DNA from: Barnesiella intestinihominis YIT 11860
Lineage (GTDB): Bacteria > Bacteroidota > Bacteroidia > Bacteroidales > Barnesiellaceae
Assembly (NCBI RefSeq): GCF_000296465.1
Contig: NZ_JH815204.1
Span: 434,001 to 498,000, forward strand
Direction of reading: 5' to 3'
Length of the DNA stretch: 64,000 nucleotides
Positions 55,556-63,853 of the stretch are shown piece after piece. How positions within the stretch are numbered: the first letter of the stretch is position 1; the number at the start of each line of letters is the position of its first letter. The position numbers were made by a program, and so were the translations under genes. The notes below the pieces were generated by a model. That model saw only the letters and a list, made by a program, of their open reading frames with translations. It was not told the origin of the DNA and did not search any database.

Positions 55556-56608
55556 ATGGATACTTTGGAGAAAAAAACGAAAGTAAAAGAGTTGTGGCAA
55601 CTTTGTTTCCATGATGACGAACGATTTGTGAATCTCCTGTTCGACAATTTATACCGGGACGAGAATACCATCTGTTTTGAAAAGGGGGGAAAGGTGACTA
55701 CTGCGTTACAGATGTTACCTTATTGCATAAGTTTCGGCGAGACTTCACTCGATGTAAGTTATATTTCAGGAGCTGCCACGAGACCGGAGTATCGCAATAG
55801 GGGATTGATGGGACGTTTATTGAAAGAGTCGTTCGAGATTATGAGGTCTCGTAATATCCCGCTTTCGGCATTAATTCCGGCTGAATCGTGGCTTTATGAT
55901 TATTATGCTTCGAAGGGTTATGCTTCTGTATTTTTCCGTCAGGAACTCAATTTTTCATCGGCGCATCGATTTTATGGAGACGGATATCATCGGGTAGCTA
56001 TGTCGATGGACGAGCTTTATCGGTTTTTCGATGAGCAAATGAGGCGACGTTCGTGTTGCATACAACATGGACGGGAGGATTTCAATGTGATTTGCGACAA
56101 TATTTATTTGGACGGCGGAGATGTGGTCGCATTAGCCGATTCGCAGAATCGGCTTTCGGCATTGGCATTTGTCGTTCCCGGAGATGATGCGGTTTTTGTG
56201 AAGGAGTTGTTGGCGATAAATACCGAGGCAAAAGAGGCTATGCTGCATGAGGTTCAGTCGGCGTTTCCCGGATATTCTCTTCGAGTCTTTACGGAGCCGA
56301 CGTCGGAGAATGGGTCGGCGGTTCTTATGGGAATGATTCGCATTGTGGACGTTCGGAGGGTACTCGAAGCGGTCGCAAAGAATAATCGTTCATTGAGACG
56401 AGTATTTAGAGTGCACGATTCTTTATTGCCGGTTAATAACGGTGTTTTTCTTGTGGAGGAAGGTGAGTGTTACGAGGGCGTGACAAATCCGTGTGATTTT
56501 GATATCGATATAATGGAGTTGGCAGAAATTGTATTCGGCGGTTCGAAACTATCGTCATTGTTGGATTTTCCTTCGGTACGTCCATATATGAGTTTGATGC
56601 TCGATTGA
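55556..56608 (+). CDS. GNAT acetyltransferase, Eis-like two-domain type
   Basis: A 350-residue protein whose N-terminal half (about 20-150) is a GNAT fold with the acetyl-CoA loop YRNRGLMGRLL preceded by SYISGAATRPEYR. The C-terminal half resembles the second domain and SCP2-like tail of Eis-type acetyltransferases. Substrates in this group include amines and aminoglycosides, but none is predictable here. Single gene between the Fic gene and the metal operon. Confidence 0.82.
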   Translation: MDTLEKKTKVKELWQLCFHDDERFVNLLFDNLYRDENTICFEKGGKVTTALQMLPYCISFGETSLDVSYISGAATRPEYRNRGLMGRLLKESFEIMRSRNIPLSALIPAESWLYDYYASKGYASVFFRQELNFSSAHRFYGDGYHRVAMSMDELYRFFDEQMRRRSCCIQHGREDFNVICDNIYLDGGDVVALADSQNRLSALAFVVPGDDAVFVKELLAINTEAKEAMLHEVQSAFPGYSLRVFTEPTSENGSAVLMGMIRIVDVRRVLEAVAKNNRSLRRVFRVHDSLLPVNNGVFLVEEGECYEGVTNPCDFDIDIMELAEIVFGGSKLSSLLDFPSVRPYMSLMLD

Positions 56609-56648
56609 TAAAAAGAGTTATTTTTTTCTTCTCTTGATTTTTTGTGCT

Positions 56649-56656
56649 TATTTTTG
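56649..56656 (+). promoter_or_regulatory. Putative -7 box of the metal-handling operon
   Basis: TATTTTTG fits TAnnTTTG and lies 16 bases before the chosen start of the first gene. The -33 part is unclear. Confidence 0.4.
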
Positions 56657-56671
56657 CTTGTTGAAAAAGGT

Positions 56672-57115
56672 ATGAAAAGTTTCGGTTATGCAATAGTATC
56701 GATATTTCTTGCAGTGGTGGTTCTCCTCACCAGTGGAGGAATTTCTATTGTCCGCTGTTGCCAGACACATTGTTTTTGTTTGCAAAATTCCGGTACGCAA
56801 GAAGTAAATCTCCTTTCCGATCGTTATTCTTCGGAGAGTCGTAATGATTGTTGTAAAACCGGCGGTATAGCAGACAAGCACGCTACGAAAGGACATTCTC
56901 CTTTTTGTAAACATGTGAAAGTAGAAAAACTGAATTTACCGATCGTAGACATTCCTACCGGGACAGATTGGGGGATACAGGGGACAATCGATTTGACCTA
57001 TTCGTTTTGGTCGGTCATATTCGCTCCTGTCACTTCTGTTGTAAAGTATATAACTACTTCCTATATGCCGCCACCGCGGGATTATCTAAAACAAATCGCT
57101 ATACTTTTGATTTAA
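56672..57115 (+). CDS. HYC_CC_PP-type Cys/His-rich membrane protein
   Basis: A 147-residue protein starting at ATG 56672, which gives an N-terminal signal or membrane segment (about 5-26). The mature part has clustered potential metal ligands (CCQTHCFC, DCCK, HSPFCKH) and ends with a second hydrophobic stretch and MPPPRDYLKQ. This arrangement matches the Bacteroidetes HYC_CC_PP family, small proteins found beside TonB-dependent metal receptors. Role in metal sensing or capture is inferred from residues and neighbours only. The TonB receptor gene follows 100 bases later. Confidence 0.7.
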   Translation: MKSFGYAIVSIFLAVVVLLTSGGISIVRCCQTHCFCLQNSGTQEVNLLSDRYSSESRNDCCKTGGIADKHATKGHSPFCKHVKVEKLNLPIVDIPTGTDWGIQGTIDLTYSFWSVIFAPVTSVVKYITTSYMPPPRDYLKQIAILLI

Positions 57116-57215
57116 AATCCGATATATGTAATTGGAGGGAAGGGAATGTGCCCTTTCGTGAAATTTTTGTCTTATGTGATATAGGACTGTTTTATTATAT
57201 AATCGGATTAAAAAG

Positions 57216-59429
57216 ATGATAAGATATTTAATATTTCCACTTTTTTTATTAGGTAGTTTGTCTTCGGCTTTTTCCCAAGTACGAGGGATTGTAAAAGATA
57301 TAGCCGGAGAACCGATTATCGGGGCGAATGTCTTCTGGTTGGGAACTACGACAGGAACTACGACAGGGGAGTCGGGTAAATTCAGCTTACCTGAAACGGG
57401 GACGAGCGATAAGCTGGTTGTCCGTTTTGTAGGATATCGCAGTGATACGATACATATCGACAGGGTCGATACCGTTTGGGAGATTGTTTTACAGGACGGT
57501 GCGGTGATGGACGAGGTTCAAGTTTCGGCTCGACGTATGGGCACTATGAAGATACGAGCTGGGATATTGAATCAGGACATGATTTCCACGGCCGAGCTTT
57601 CTCGGGCTGCTTGTTGTAATCTGGGAGAGAGTTTTACAACGAATCCTTCGGTCGATGTCAGTTATTCTGATGCGGCGACCGGTGCTAAGCAGATTAAGTT
57701 GTTGGGGCTTTCGGGGACTTATGTACAAATGCTTGCAGAGAATATTCCTAATTATAGGGGTGTTGCTTCTCCTTATGCATTGGGCTACATTCCCGGTCCG
57801 TGGATGCAGAGTATTCAAGTCTCGAAGGGTGCTTCGTCGGTTAAAAACGGCTATGAATCGATTACCGGACAAATCAATGTGGAATTTAAAAAGCCACAGA
57901 CAACCGAGTCGGTTTCGGCCAATTTGTTTGCCAATTCGTTAGCTAAGATAGAGGCTAATTTCGATGGCAATATTCATTTGAATCAGAGGGTGAGCACGGC
58001 GTTATTGGCTCATTATGAAAACAATCTCATGGCGCACGATTCCAACGACGACGGTTTTATGGATTTCCCCCGGGTAGAACAATATAATTTTCAAAACAGA
58101 TGGGCTTATATGGGAGACCGTTATGTGTTTCAAGCCGGGATAAAGGCTCTCATGGAAGATCGTACGGGAGGACAAATGCGTTCTTATCGAGCGACGGACG
58201 GAATGCCTCGGTACGATATAGATATTCGAACGGAACGATATGAGGCTTTTACCAAAAATGCCTATATTTTCGATAAGGAGAAAAATACCAATGTCGCTTT
58301 GATTTTATCGGGTTCTTTACATCGTCAAGATGCCGGTTACGGGTATAAATTATATGATGTGGACCAATGGAACGGGTATGCGTCGCTGATGTTCGAAACA
58401 GAGTTCGATAAACGGAATAGTCTTTCAACCGGTTTAAGTCTTAATTATGACGATTATGACCAGAGTTATAAATTGTCACATACGTTTGATACTTTGGGTG
58501 CAAGGGATAAAGAGATCGTACCGGGGGCGTATGTGCAATATACATATAACTGGAATGACAAACTCATGATTATGGCCGGATTACGTGCAGATTACAGCAG
58601 TGTATACGGAACTTTCGTAACACCACGTGCTCATGTCAAATGGGCTCCTAACGAGATTTTCAATCTTAGGGCTTCTGCCGGGAAAGGATACCGGGCCACT
58701 CATGCCTTAGCCGAGAATAATTATTTGCTGGCCAGTAGCAGACGAGTCGTGATAGATCCCGATTTGGATATGGAAGAGGCTTGGAATTATGGTGTCAGCG
58801 CGGCTCTTTACATTCCGCTGTTCCATAAGACTCTAAACTTGAATTTGGAATATTATTATACCGATTTCCTTCGTCAAATGGTCGTGGATATGGATAGTAA
58901 CCCTCATGAGGTACATTTTACCCAATTAAAGGGGAAGTCTTATTCACATACGTTTCAGGCGGAAGCGAGTTATCCGTTTTTCAAAGGTTTTACTTTGACG
59001 GCTGCTTATCGTTTGACCGATGTCAAGACTACTTATGGAGGTGTGTTGAGGGAACGTCCGTTCGTCGGTCGATATAAAGGACTACTGACAGCTTCGTATC
59101 AAACTCCTTTGGGTATTTGGCAATTCGATGTAACTTTGCAGTTGAACGGGGGAGGCAGACTACCGCAATCCTACATGTTGGAACAGGGGATTCCTGCGTG
59201 GAATAGCCGGTATAAGGCGTATGAACAGTTGAATGTTCAAGTGACTCGTTATTTCAGGCATTGGTCGATATATGTCGGCGGTGAAAATCTTACCGGGTTC
59301 AAACAAAAAAATCCGATTATAGATGCTTCTAATCCGTGGGGAAGTAATTTTGATTCCACACTTACTTGGGGACCTATGCATGGGGCTGTTTATTATGTAG
59401 GGGTTCGGTTTAACTGGGAGAGATTATAG
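57216..59429 (+). CDS. TonB-dependent receptor, probably for metal
   Basis: A 737-residue outer-membrane receptor. A signal peptide (about 1-20) is followed by a carboxypeptidase-regulatory-like beta domain (22-95, RGIVKDIAGEPIIGANVFW), a plug domain (about 105-235, with SRAACCNLGESFTTNPSVDV) and a 22-strand-type barrel to the aromatic C-terminus (VGVRFNWERL). It uses TonB energy to bring a ligand across the outer membrane. The CC in the plug is conserved in a subgroup linked to metal uptake. Flanking Cys/His-rich and HMA genes make copper or another soft metal the likeliest ligand, by inference. Confidence 0.88.
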   Translation: MIRYLIFPLFLLGSLSSAFSQVRGIVKDIAGEPIIGANVFWLGTTTGTTTGESGKFSLPETGTSDKLVVRFVGYRSDTIHIDRVDTVWEIVLQDGAVMDEVQVSARRMGTMKIRAGILNQDMISTAELSRAACCNLGESFTTNPSVDVSYSDAATGAKQIKLLGLSGTYVQMLAENIPNYRGVASPYALGYIPGPWMQSIQVSKGASSVKNGYESITGQINVEFKKPQTTESVSANLFANSLAKIEANFDGNIHLNQRVSTALLAHYENNLMAHDSNDDGFMDFPRVEQYNFQNRWAYMGDRYVFQAGIKALMEDRTGGQMRSYRATDGMPRYDIDIRTERYEAFTKNAYIFDKEKNTNVALILSGSLHRQDAGYGYKLYDVDQWNGYASLMFETEFDKRNSLSTGLSLNYDDYDQSYKLSHTFDTLGARDKEIVPGAYVQYTYNWNDKLMIMAGLRADYSSVYGTFVTPRAHVKWAPNEIFNLRASAGKGYRATHALAENNYLLASSRRVVIDPDLDMEEAWNYGVSAALYIPLFHKTLNLNLEYYYTDFLRQMVVDMDSNPHEVHFTQLKGKSYSHTFQAEASYPFFKGFTLTAAYRLTDVKTTYGGVLRERPFVGRYKGLLTASYQTPLGIWQFDVTLQLNGGGRLPQSYMLEQGIPAWNSRYKAYEQLNVQVTRYFRHWSIYVGGENLTGFKQKNPIIDASNPWGSNFDSTLTWGPMHGAVYYVGVRFNWERL

Positions 59430-59465
59430 ATTTAAGTATATGAATTATAAAAATGTATGTGAAAA

Positions 59466-59837
59466 ATGAAACAGGTAAAAATTTTATGGTTAGTAGCCGC
59501 GTTGTTTTGTGCGACGACGGCTTTCGGGAAAGATATTAAAACAGTAGTTTTCAAGACAACTCCCGAAATGCATTGCAATAATTGCGAGACGAAGATCAAG
59601 AACAATCTCCGCTTTGAGAAAGGGGTGAAGGAGATTGTGACCGACCTCGGCGATAAAACGGTTACCGTGAAATACGATGCCGATAAGACGACTGTCGAAG
59701 CTCTTATTAAAGGGTTTGCCAAAATCAAGTATTCGGCAGTCCTTGTGACAGAGAAAAAAGAGGGCGGAAAAAGTACTTGTCCAGAAAAGACTACTTGCCC
59801 AGAGGAAACGGAAGAGTGCTGTACTCCTTCCAAGTAA
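59466..59837 (+). CDS. Periplasmic HMA-domain metal-binding protein
   Basis: A 123-residue exported protein: signal peptide (about 1-21), then a heavy-metal-associated domain (25-95) with the metal site MHCNNC (Cys37, Cys40). The tail is Cys-rich (CPEKTTCPEETEECC, last 20 residues), giving six or so extra thiols. HMA domains bind Cu(I) and similar ions; an exported version may pass metal from the receptor to an inner-membrane pump. It is 36 bases after the receptor gene and is followed by a terminator. Confidence 0.85.
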   Translation: MKQVKILWLVAALFCATTAFGKDIKTVVFKTTPEMHCNNCETKIKNNLRFEKGVKEIVTDLGDKTVTVKYDADKTTVEALIKGFAKIKYSAVLVTEKKEGGKSTCPEKTTCPEETEECCTPSK

Positions 59838-59867
59838 GGTTCCGGAAATTATTCGATCGATGATAAG

Positions 59868-59893
59868 GGTGTTTGTCCTGTGTGGCGAACACC
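59868..59893 (+). terminator. Terminator of the metal-handling operon
   Basis: A 10-pair stem with one G-U pair and one bulge (59868-59878 with 59884-59893), followed by TTTTGT. Confidence 0.7.
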
Positions 59894-59903
59894 TTTTGTC
59901 TAC

Positions 59904-60518
59904 TTAAAGGTAGACGCGATAACCGACAGCGAGGCTTATATTACGCCCTTGAAAACCTTTAACGACTTCTCTGATGGTTTTGGTAAGACCCAGTGTATAA
60001 CGGGCGTCTACGAATACTCCGAAGTTAAATTCGTAACCTAATCCGAAAGCAAGGCTGAAATCGACAGCCGAATCCCGGTATATGGAGTAGTCGTCGTTAT
60101 TTATTCCTTTCCATTTGTCCGAGAGGGAAAGTCCTATACCTAATTGAGGGCCGAATTGCACGTTTAGTCCGTTACAGGGAAAGAACTTTACCAATACGGG
60201 AATATCTAGATAGTGGGTTCTGCATGTGTAGGTATTGCTGATGACAGCTCCGCTTTCATCGGTAAGGTAAAATTCATCGTCCGTATATCCTCTGGCAGAG
60301 TAGAATAGTTCGGCTTGCATATCGAAGTAGTTGTTGAATTGGTAAGTTGCGATAATTCCACCTTGAAAACCGGATAAATAGTCTGCGTGGTCTCCCAATT
60401 TACTCCATGGATAATTGATTGTCGACCAGTTGATTCCGGCTTTTCCACCCAAACTCCATTGGGCTTGAATAGAAACGGGTATGAATGCAATACATATTAT
60501 CAGGAAATATTTTTTCAT
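59904..60518 (-). CDS. Outer-membrane beta-barrel protein, PorT-like
   Basis: A 204-residue exported protein: signal peptide (1-19), then alternating strands typical of small Bacteroidetes barrels (GGKAGINWSTI, YFDMQAELFYSARGY, DIPVLVKFFPCNGLNVQFGPQLGIGLSL, FGLGYEFNFGVFVDARYTLGLT) and a final strand ending in an aromatic and leucine. No enzymatic motif. Family members are structural or unknown. The short gap upstream (60519-60827) holds only promoter-like AT-rich sequence, including TATATTTG at 60703-60710 pointing at the next rightward gene. Confidence 0.82.
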   Translation of the reverse strand: MKKYFLIICIAFIPVSIQAQWSLGGKAGINWSTINYPWSKLGDHADYLSGFQGGIIATYQFNNYFDMQAELFYSARGYTDDEFYLTDESGAVISNTYTCRTHYLDIPVLVKFFPCNGLNVQFGPQLGIGLSLSDKWKGINNDDYSIYRDSAVDFSLAFGLGYEFNFGVFVDARYTLGLTKTIREVVKGFQGRNISLAVGYRVYL

Positions 60519-60827
60519 AGTTTTTCCTTATTTATATTGTTCGATACGGGAATCGTCGATAGCTGTTTCTTTTCTTCCCATTTTTGAGAGTTGCAAGATA
60601 CTAGAAAAAGTAATGAGATACAGACAATAAAATATATGAGTTTCATGTTTACATGTTTAGATATCTACAAATATACATGATATATTTTATATTCGCTTTT
60701 GTTATATTTGCATAAATGTAAAAAGATGTATTTGATTGAACGGCGGGTATGTCTGTTTTATCTCTTGCTCATGGCTGTATAAAGTTATAACAGGCGGAAG
60801 TCTTTTGTGTGTTTTAGATAATTGAGT

Positions 60828-62228
60828 ATGGAAGGGAATGAGGTGGAAGAAAAGATTGTTGGAGATTTGGACTGGGACGGTTTGCATCGTCCTCGTATTT
60901 ATTATGCCGTAGCCACTACTTTTTGTGGATTGTTTCTTTCGGTACTCGACGGTTCGATATGTAATGTGGCGTTGCCTAGTATTGCCCGGGAGCTTGGTGT
61001 TTCATCGTCGGATTCTATTTGGATAGTCAATGCGTTCCAGTTGGTTATTATGATGACTATTCTTCCTTTTGCGTCGATGGGTGAGCGCTGGGGGTATAAG
61101 CAAGTTTATCTGAGGGGTGTTATCGTGTTTACAATCGGTTCGTTGTTTTGTGCGCTATCCCATAATTTGTCATTGCTCGTGATTTCTCGTGTATTTCAAG
61201 GCTTTGGAGCGGCTATGATTATGAGTGTGAACACTTCATTAATTAAGCTGATCTATCCCAAGCGGAGGTTGGGTGAAGGGGTTGGGCTCAATGCGACCGT
61301 AGTGGCCATAGCATCGGTAGCGGGACCTACTTTGGCCGCCGGTATATTGTCTGTCGCTTCTTGGCCCTGGTTGTTCGCCATCAATGTCCCTGTTGGTGTA
61401 GTTACCTTTTTTATGGGGCGTAGATATTTGCCCGATAATGCAGTTAGAGTTTTGGGGCATCGGTTTAATTGGAAGGAGGCTTTGTTGAATGCTGCGACGT
61501 TCGGGTTGTTCATCGGGTGTGTAGAGGCCTATTCCCATGATGTTCCTGTTACTTGGGTTTTGGGAGGTATTGTTTCGTTTGTCATTATAGGTACATTTTA
61601 TGTGCGTATGCAACTTAGGGAGAGGTATCCAATGTTACCGTTCGATTTGCTTAAAATTCCTATTTTTTCGATGTCGGTTGTGACGAGTATTCTTTCATTT
61701 ACGGCTCAAATGTTGAGTCTGGTAGCCATGCCTTTTTTATTGGCAACCACTTTCCATTATGATGCTGTTGGCACGGGGTTGTTAATGACCTCGTGGCCGT
61801 TGGTAATTGTGTTTGTCGCACCGCTTGCGGGATTGATGATCGGGAAGGTTCACCCCGGTATTTTGGGTGGGGTTGGGTTAACTATTATGAGTGTCGGTTG
61901 TTTTTGTCTTTCATTTATTCCTACCGAAACAGGGCACTTCGGGCTTGTGTGGCGGTTGATGTTGTGTGGAATGGGTTTCGGATTGTTCCAGTCTCCGAAC
62001 AATCATATGTTGCTTAGTTCTGCTCCACCTCAACGTACAGGTAGTGCTAGCGGAATGTTGGCGACAGCTCGGTTGATAGGTCAAACCGTAGGAGCAGCTT
62101 TGGTTGCGTTGCTATTTCATTTGTATGGTGATTCCGCTCCTCATGATGCCATGTTGTTGGCCGGAATCTTGACTTTGTGCGGTGCGTTTTCTTCTTGTTG
62201 TCGATTGAAGGTGAGTATGCCGAAGTAA
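60828..62228 (+). CDS. MFS drug exporter, DHA2 (EmrB/QacA) family
   Basis: A 466-residue transporter with about 14 hydrophobic segments. The start is ATG 60828; an in-frame TTG two codons upstream is less likely. The DHA2 signature is LDGSICNVALPSIARELGVS near residue 43, with motif A ERWGYKQVYLRG and motif C-like segment GVGLNATVVAIASVAGPTLAAG. It probably expels lipophilic drugs or metabolites by proton antiport. No regulator or EmrA-like partner is adjacent. Confidence 0.9.
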   Translation: MEGNEVEEKIVGDLDWDGLHRPRIYYAVATTFCGLFLSVLDGSICNVALPSIARELGVSSSDSIWIVNAFQLVIMMTILPFASMGERWGYKQVYLRGVIVFTIGSLFCALSHNLSLLVISRVFQGFGAAMIMSVNTSLIKLIYPKRRLGEGVGLNATVVAIASVAGPTLAAGILSVASWPWLFAINVPVGVVTFFMGRRYLPDNAVRVLGHRFNWKEALLNAATFGLFIGCVEAYSHDVPVTWVLGGIVSFVIIGTFYVRMQLRERYPMLPFDLLKIPIFSMSVVTSILSFTAQMLSLVAMPFLLATTFHYDAVGTGLLMTSWPLVIVFVAPLAGLMIGKVHPGILGGVGLTIMSVGCFCLSFIPTETGHFGLVWRLMLCGMGFGLFQSPNNHMLLSSAPPQRTGSASGMLATARLIGQTVGAALVALLFHLYGDSAPHDAMLLAGILTLCGAFSSCCRLKVSMPK

Positions 62229-62584
62229 TAAAAATAGAATCTAAATGTATCGAGTTTGTGATCGGTTTGAAAAGCCGGTGTATTATTGTATCGTTTAAAG
62301 GCTCTGTCATTGTGGAAGACTTTGTCCTATCTTTGTTTTCTACTTGATAAAAGAGGGTAATTTTTAATCTTTTTGTGAGGACGATAGTGTAATCGGGAAA
62401 TGTGCCAGTTTCATCAGATAATGATTATAGACATTATCTCACAAAGAAACCGGATATGAAAGCCTCACAAGAACTACTTGCAATCTCCAAAATGATTACA
62501 CATTGGGTTATGGCAATAAAAAAAACGATAGTTGACTATCGTTTTTTTTATTGAGTGTGACATTATGAGCTTATTGTGAGCGTA
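62229..62584. other. Intergenic region with possible tiny ORF
   Basis: A 356-base gap. It has a TATCTTTG near 62330, an inverted repeat at 62416-62439 (AGATAATG/CATTATCT), and directly after it a 32-codon frame (62456-62554) that starts MKASQELLAI and runs into the terminator hairpin. Codon evidence is too thin to call it a gene. Confidence 0.35.
62519..62548. terminator. Bidirectional terminator before the EEP gene end
   Basis: A stem ACGATAG/CTATCGT extended by A/T pairs, 4-base loop TTGA, with an A-run on the left and a T-run on the right, so it can work on both strands (MFS gene rightwards, EEP gene leftwards). Confidence 0.85.
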
Positions 62585-63676
62585 TTATCGTTTTAGTATC
62601 TTTTTGGTGACCGTGTATCCTTCTTCTGATTTTACTTTTACCAAGTAGATACCGGCGGGTAATTGCGGTATGTTTGTCGTTTGTAGGTTCTCGCCTTGAT
62701 TTCTTTGAATGAGGCAACCATTGGACGAGAAGATTTCTATTTCGTTGATAGGTTCGGCTGAGAATACAGATAGTTCGCAGTCGCTTAGTTGGAGTCTTAT
62801 TTCCAAGTTATTTTTTGTTGTTTGCTGTATCGCACTCATGCCGGGAATTTTGATGTCGACATATACGGGGTAGTGGTCCGAGATATCTTTAAGGTCTACT
62901 GTTTGCCCATCGATGGTGATTGTTCTGACAATGTGTGATTCTATATTTTGAATGCCCGAATTTTTGTAATCGTGGAAAAGAATGTAATCTATGCAAGCTG
63001 TATTTTCTTCCCGTCCCGGTATCGTGTTGCCTTCGGTGTCGCTGAAAATCTGGAAGTCTTCCAAGAAAACGCTGAATGCTAGGTTTTTCCATCTGTGGGA
63101 ATCGTTCATGTCTCCGGCCAAGAATACCGGTTTGCGTATGTAGTCCAATTCGGTGCAGATGGCTGCTGCTTCGTTCATGCGATGTTTGTCGTCTAAGTCC
63201 AAATGGGTGCTCATGAACGAGAAATCCTCGAAGTCGGTTCTTATCAATATACGTCCTACATCGCTACTCAATTTCATCTTTTTTATTTTTTTGATAGGCA
63301 ACCAGCGTTTCACCAGTGTTCCGTTGCCCACACTGCCTCCATCGTAATCGGCAGCTATGCCGTATACTTGTACATAGTCGAGCTCGCTCCATTTGGCGAT
63401 GTCGTCTAAGAGCACCCTTTTCCAACGACCGTTGGCTGCGCTGTCCAATTCTTGCAGGGCGACGACATCGGCATCGAGCGCTTTAAGTATGTTTGCGAAC
63501 CGTTTGGTATTCAAATTATTGAGGCTTCCCGGATCTGTGCCGCCTTTGCAGTAGTGGGTGTTGTAGGTGAGTAATCGGATTACTCCGTCTTGCTTGGGAT
63601 AGGTTTGAGAGAAAGAGTTTGACGCACAAAGTAATCCGGCTAATAATAATGTGATGCTTTTCTTTGTAATTTTCAT
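62585..63676 (-). CDS. Secreted endonuclease/exonuclease/phosphatase with T9SS sorting tail
   Basis: A 363-residue exported protein. After a signal peptide (1-23) comes an EEP domain (about 30-285): RLLTYNTHYCKG, the metal-binding glutamate in ALQELD, LAGDMNDSHRW and the final SDHYPVYVDI. The last ~70 residues are a beta-rich type A C-terminal sorting domain (PAGIYLVKVKSEEGYTVTKKILKR), the signal for type IX secretion. The EEP fold hydrolyses phosphodiesters or phosphates in DNA, inositides or sphingomyelin; the substrate is open. A SusD gene lies just upstream on the same strand, so it may belong to a glycan or nutrient locus. Confidence 0.88.
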   Translation of the reverse strand: MKITKKSITLLLAGLLCASNSFSQTYPKQDGVIRLLTYNTHYCKGGTDPGSLNNLNTKRFANILKALDADVVALQELDSAANGRWKRVLLDDIAKWSELDYVQVYGIAADYDGGSVGNGTLVKRWLPIKKIKKMKLSSDVGRILIRTDFEDFSFMSTHLDLDDKHRMNEAAAICTELDYIRKPVFLAGDMNDSHRWKNLAFSVFLEDFQIFSDTEGNTIPGREENTACIDYILFHDYKNSGIQNIESHIVRTITIDGQTVDLKDISDHYPVYVDIKIPGMSAIQQTTKNNLEIRLQLSDCELSVFSAEPINEIEIFSSNGCLIQRNQGENLQTTNIPQLPAGIYLVKVKSEEGYTVTKKILKR

Positions 63677-63738
63677 AATTTATAAATAAAAAGTAATTAT
63701 ATAAAGATGTTATTTACTTGTGGGATTTAAGAATCTAG

Positions 63739-63798
63739 ATAACGATAATTGGACGTATTTATGGAAATGTAACATAAATGTTGTCCAACTATCGTTAT
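63739..63798 (-). repeat. Long imperfect hairpin between susD and the EEP gene
   Basis: Two 16-base arms (63739-63754 and 63783-63798) that differ at one position, with a 28-base loop. No T-run follows on the minus strand, so it may act as an mRNA 3'-end stabiliser or attenuator rather than a terminator. Confidence 0.6.
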
Positions 63799-63853
63799 TG
63801 CCTGTCATTGGTCTTTTTTCCTACTAAGGGTCGGAAATGTCATTGCCGGTTTG

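Noticed and set aside
56672-57115. MerC/MerT-like mercury transport protein
   Set aside because: It is Cys-rich and membrane-linked, but lacks the paired helices and paired CC layout of MerT, and no merA or merR is nearby.
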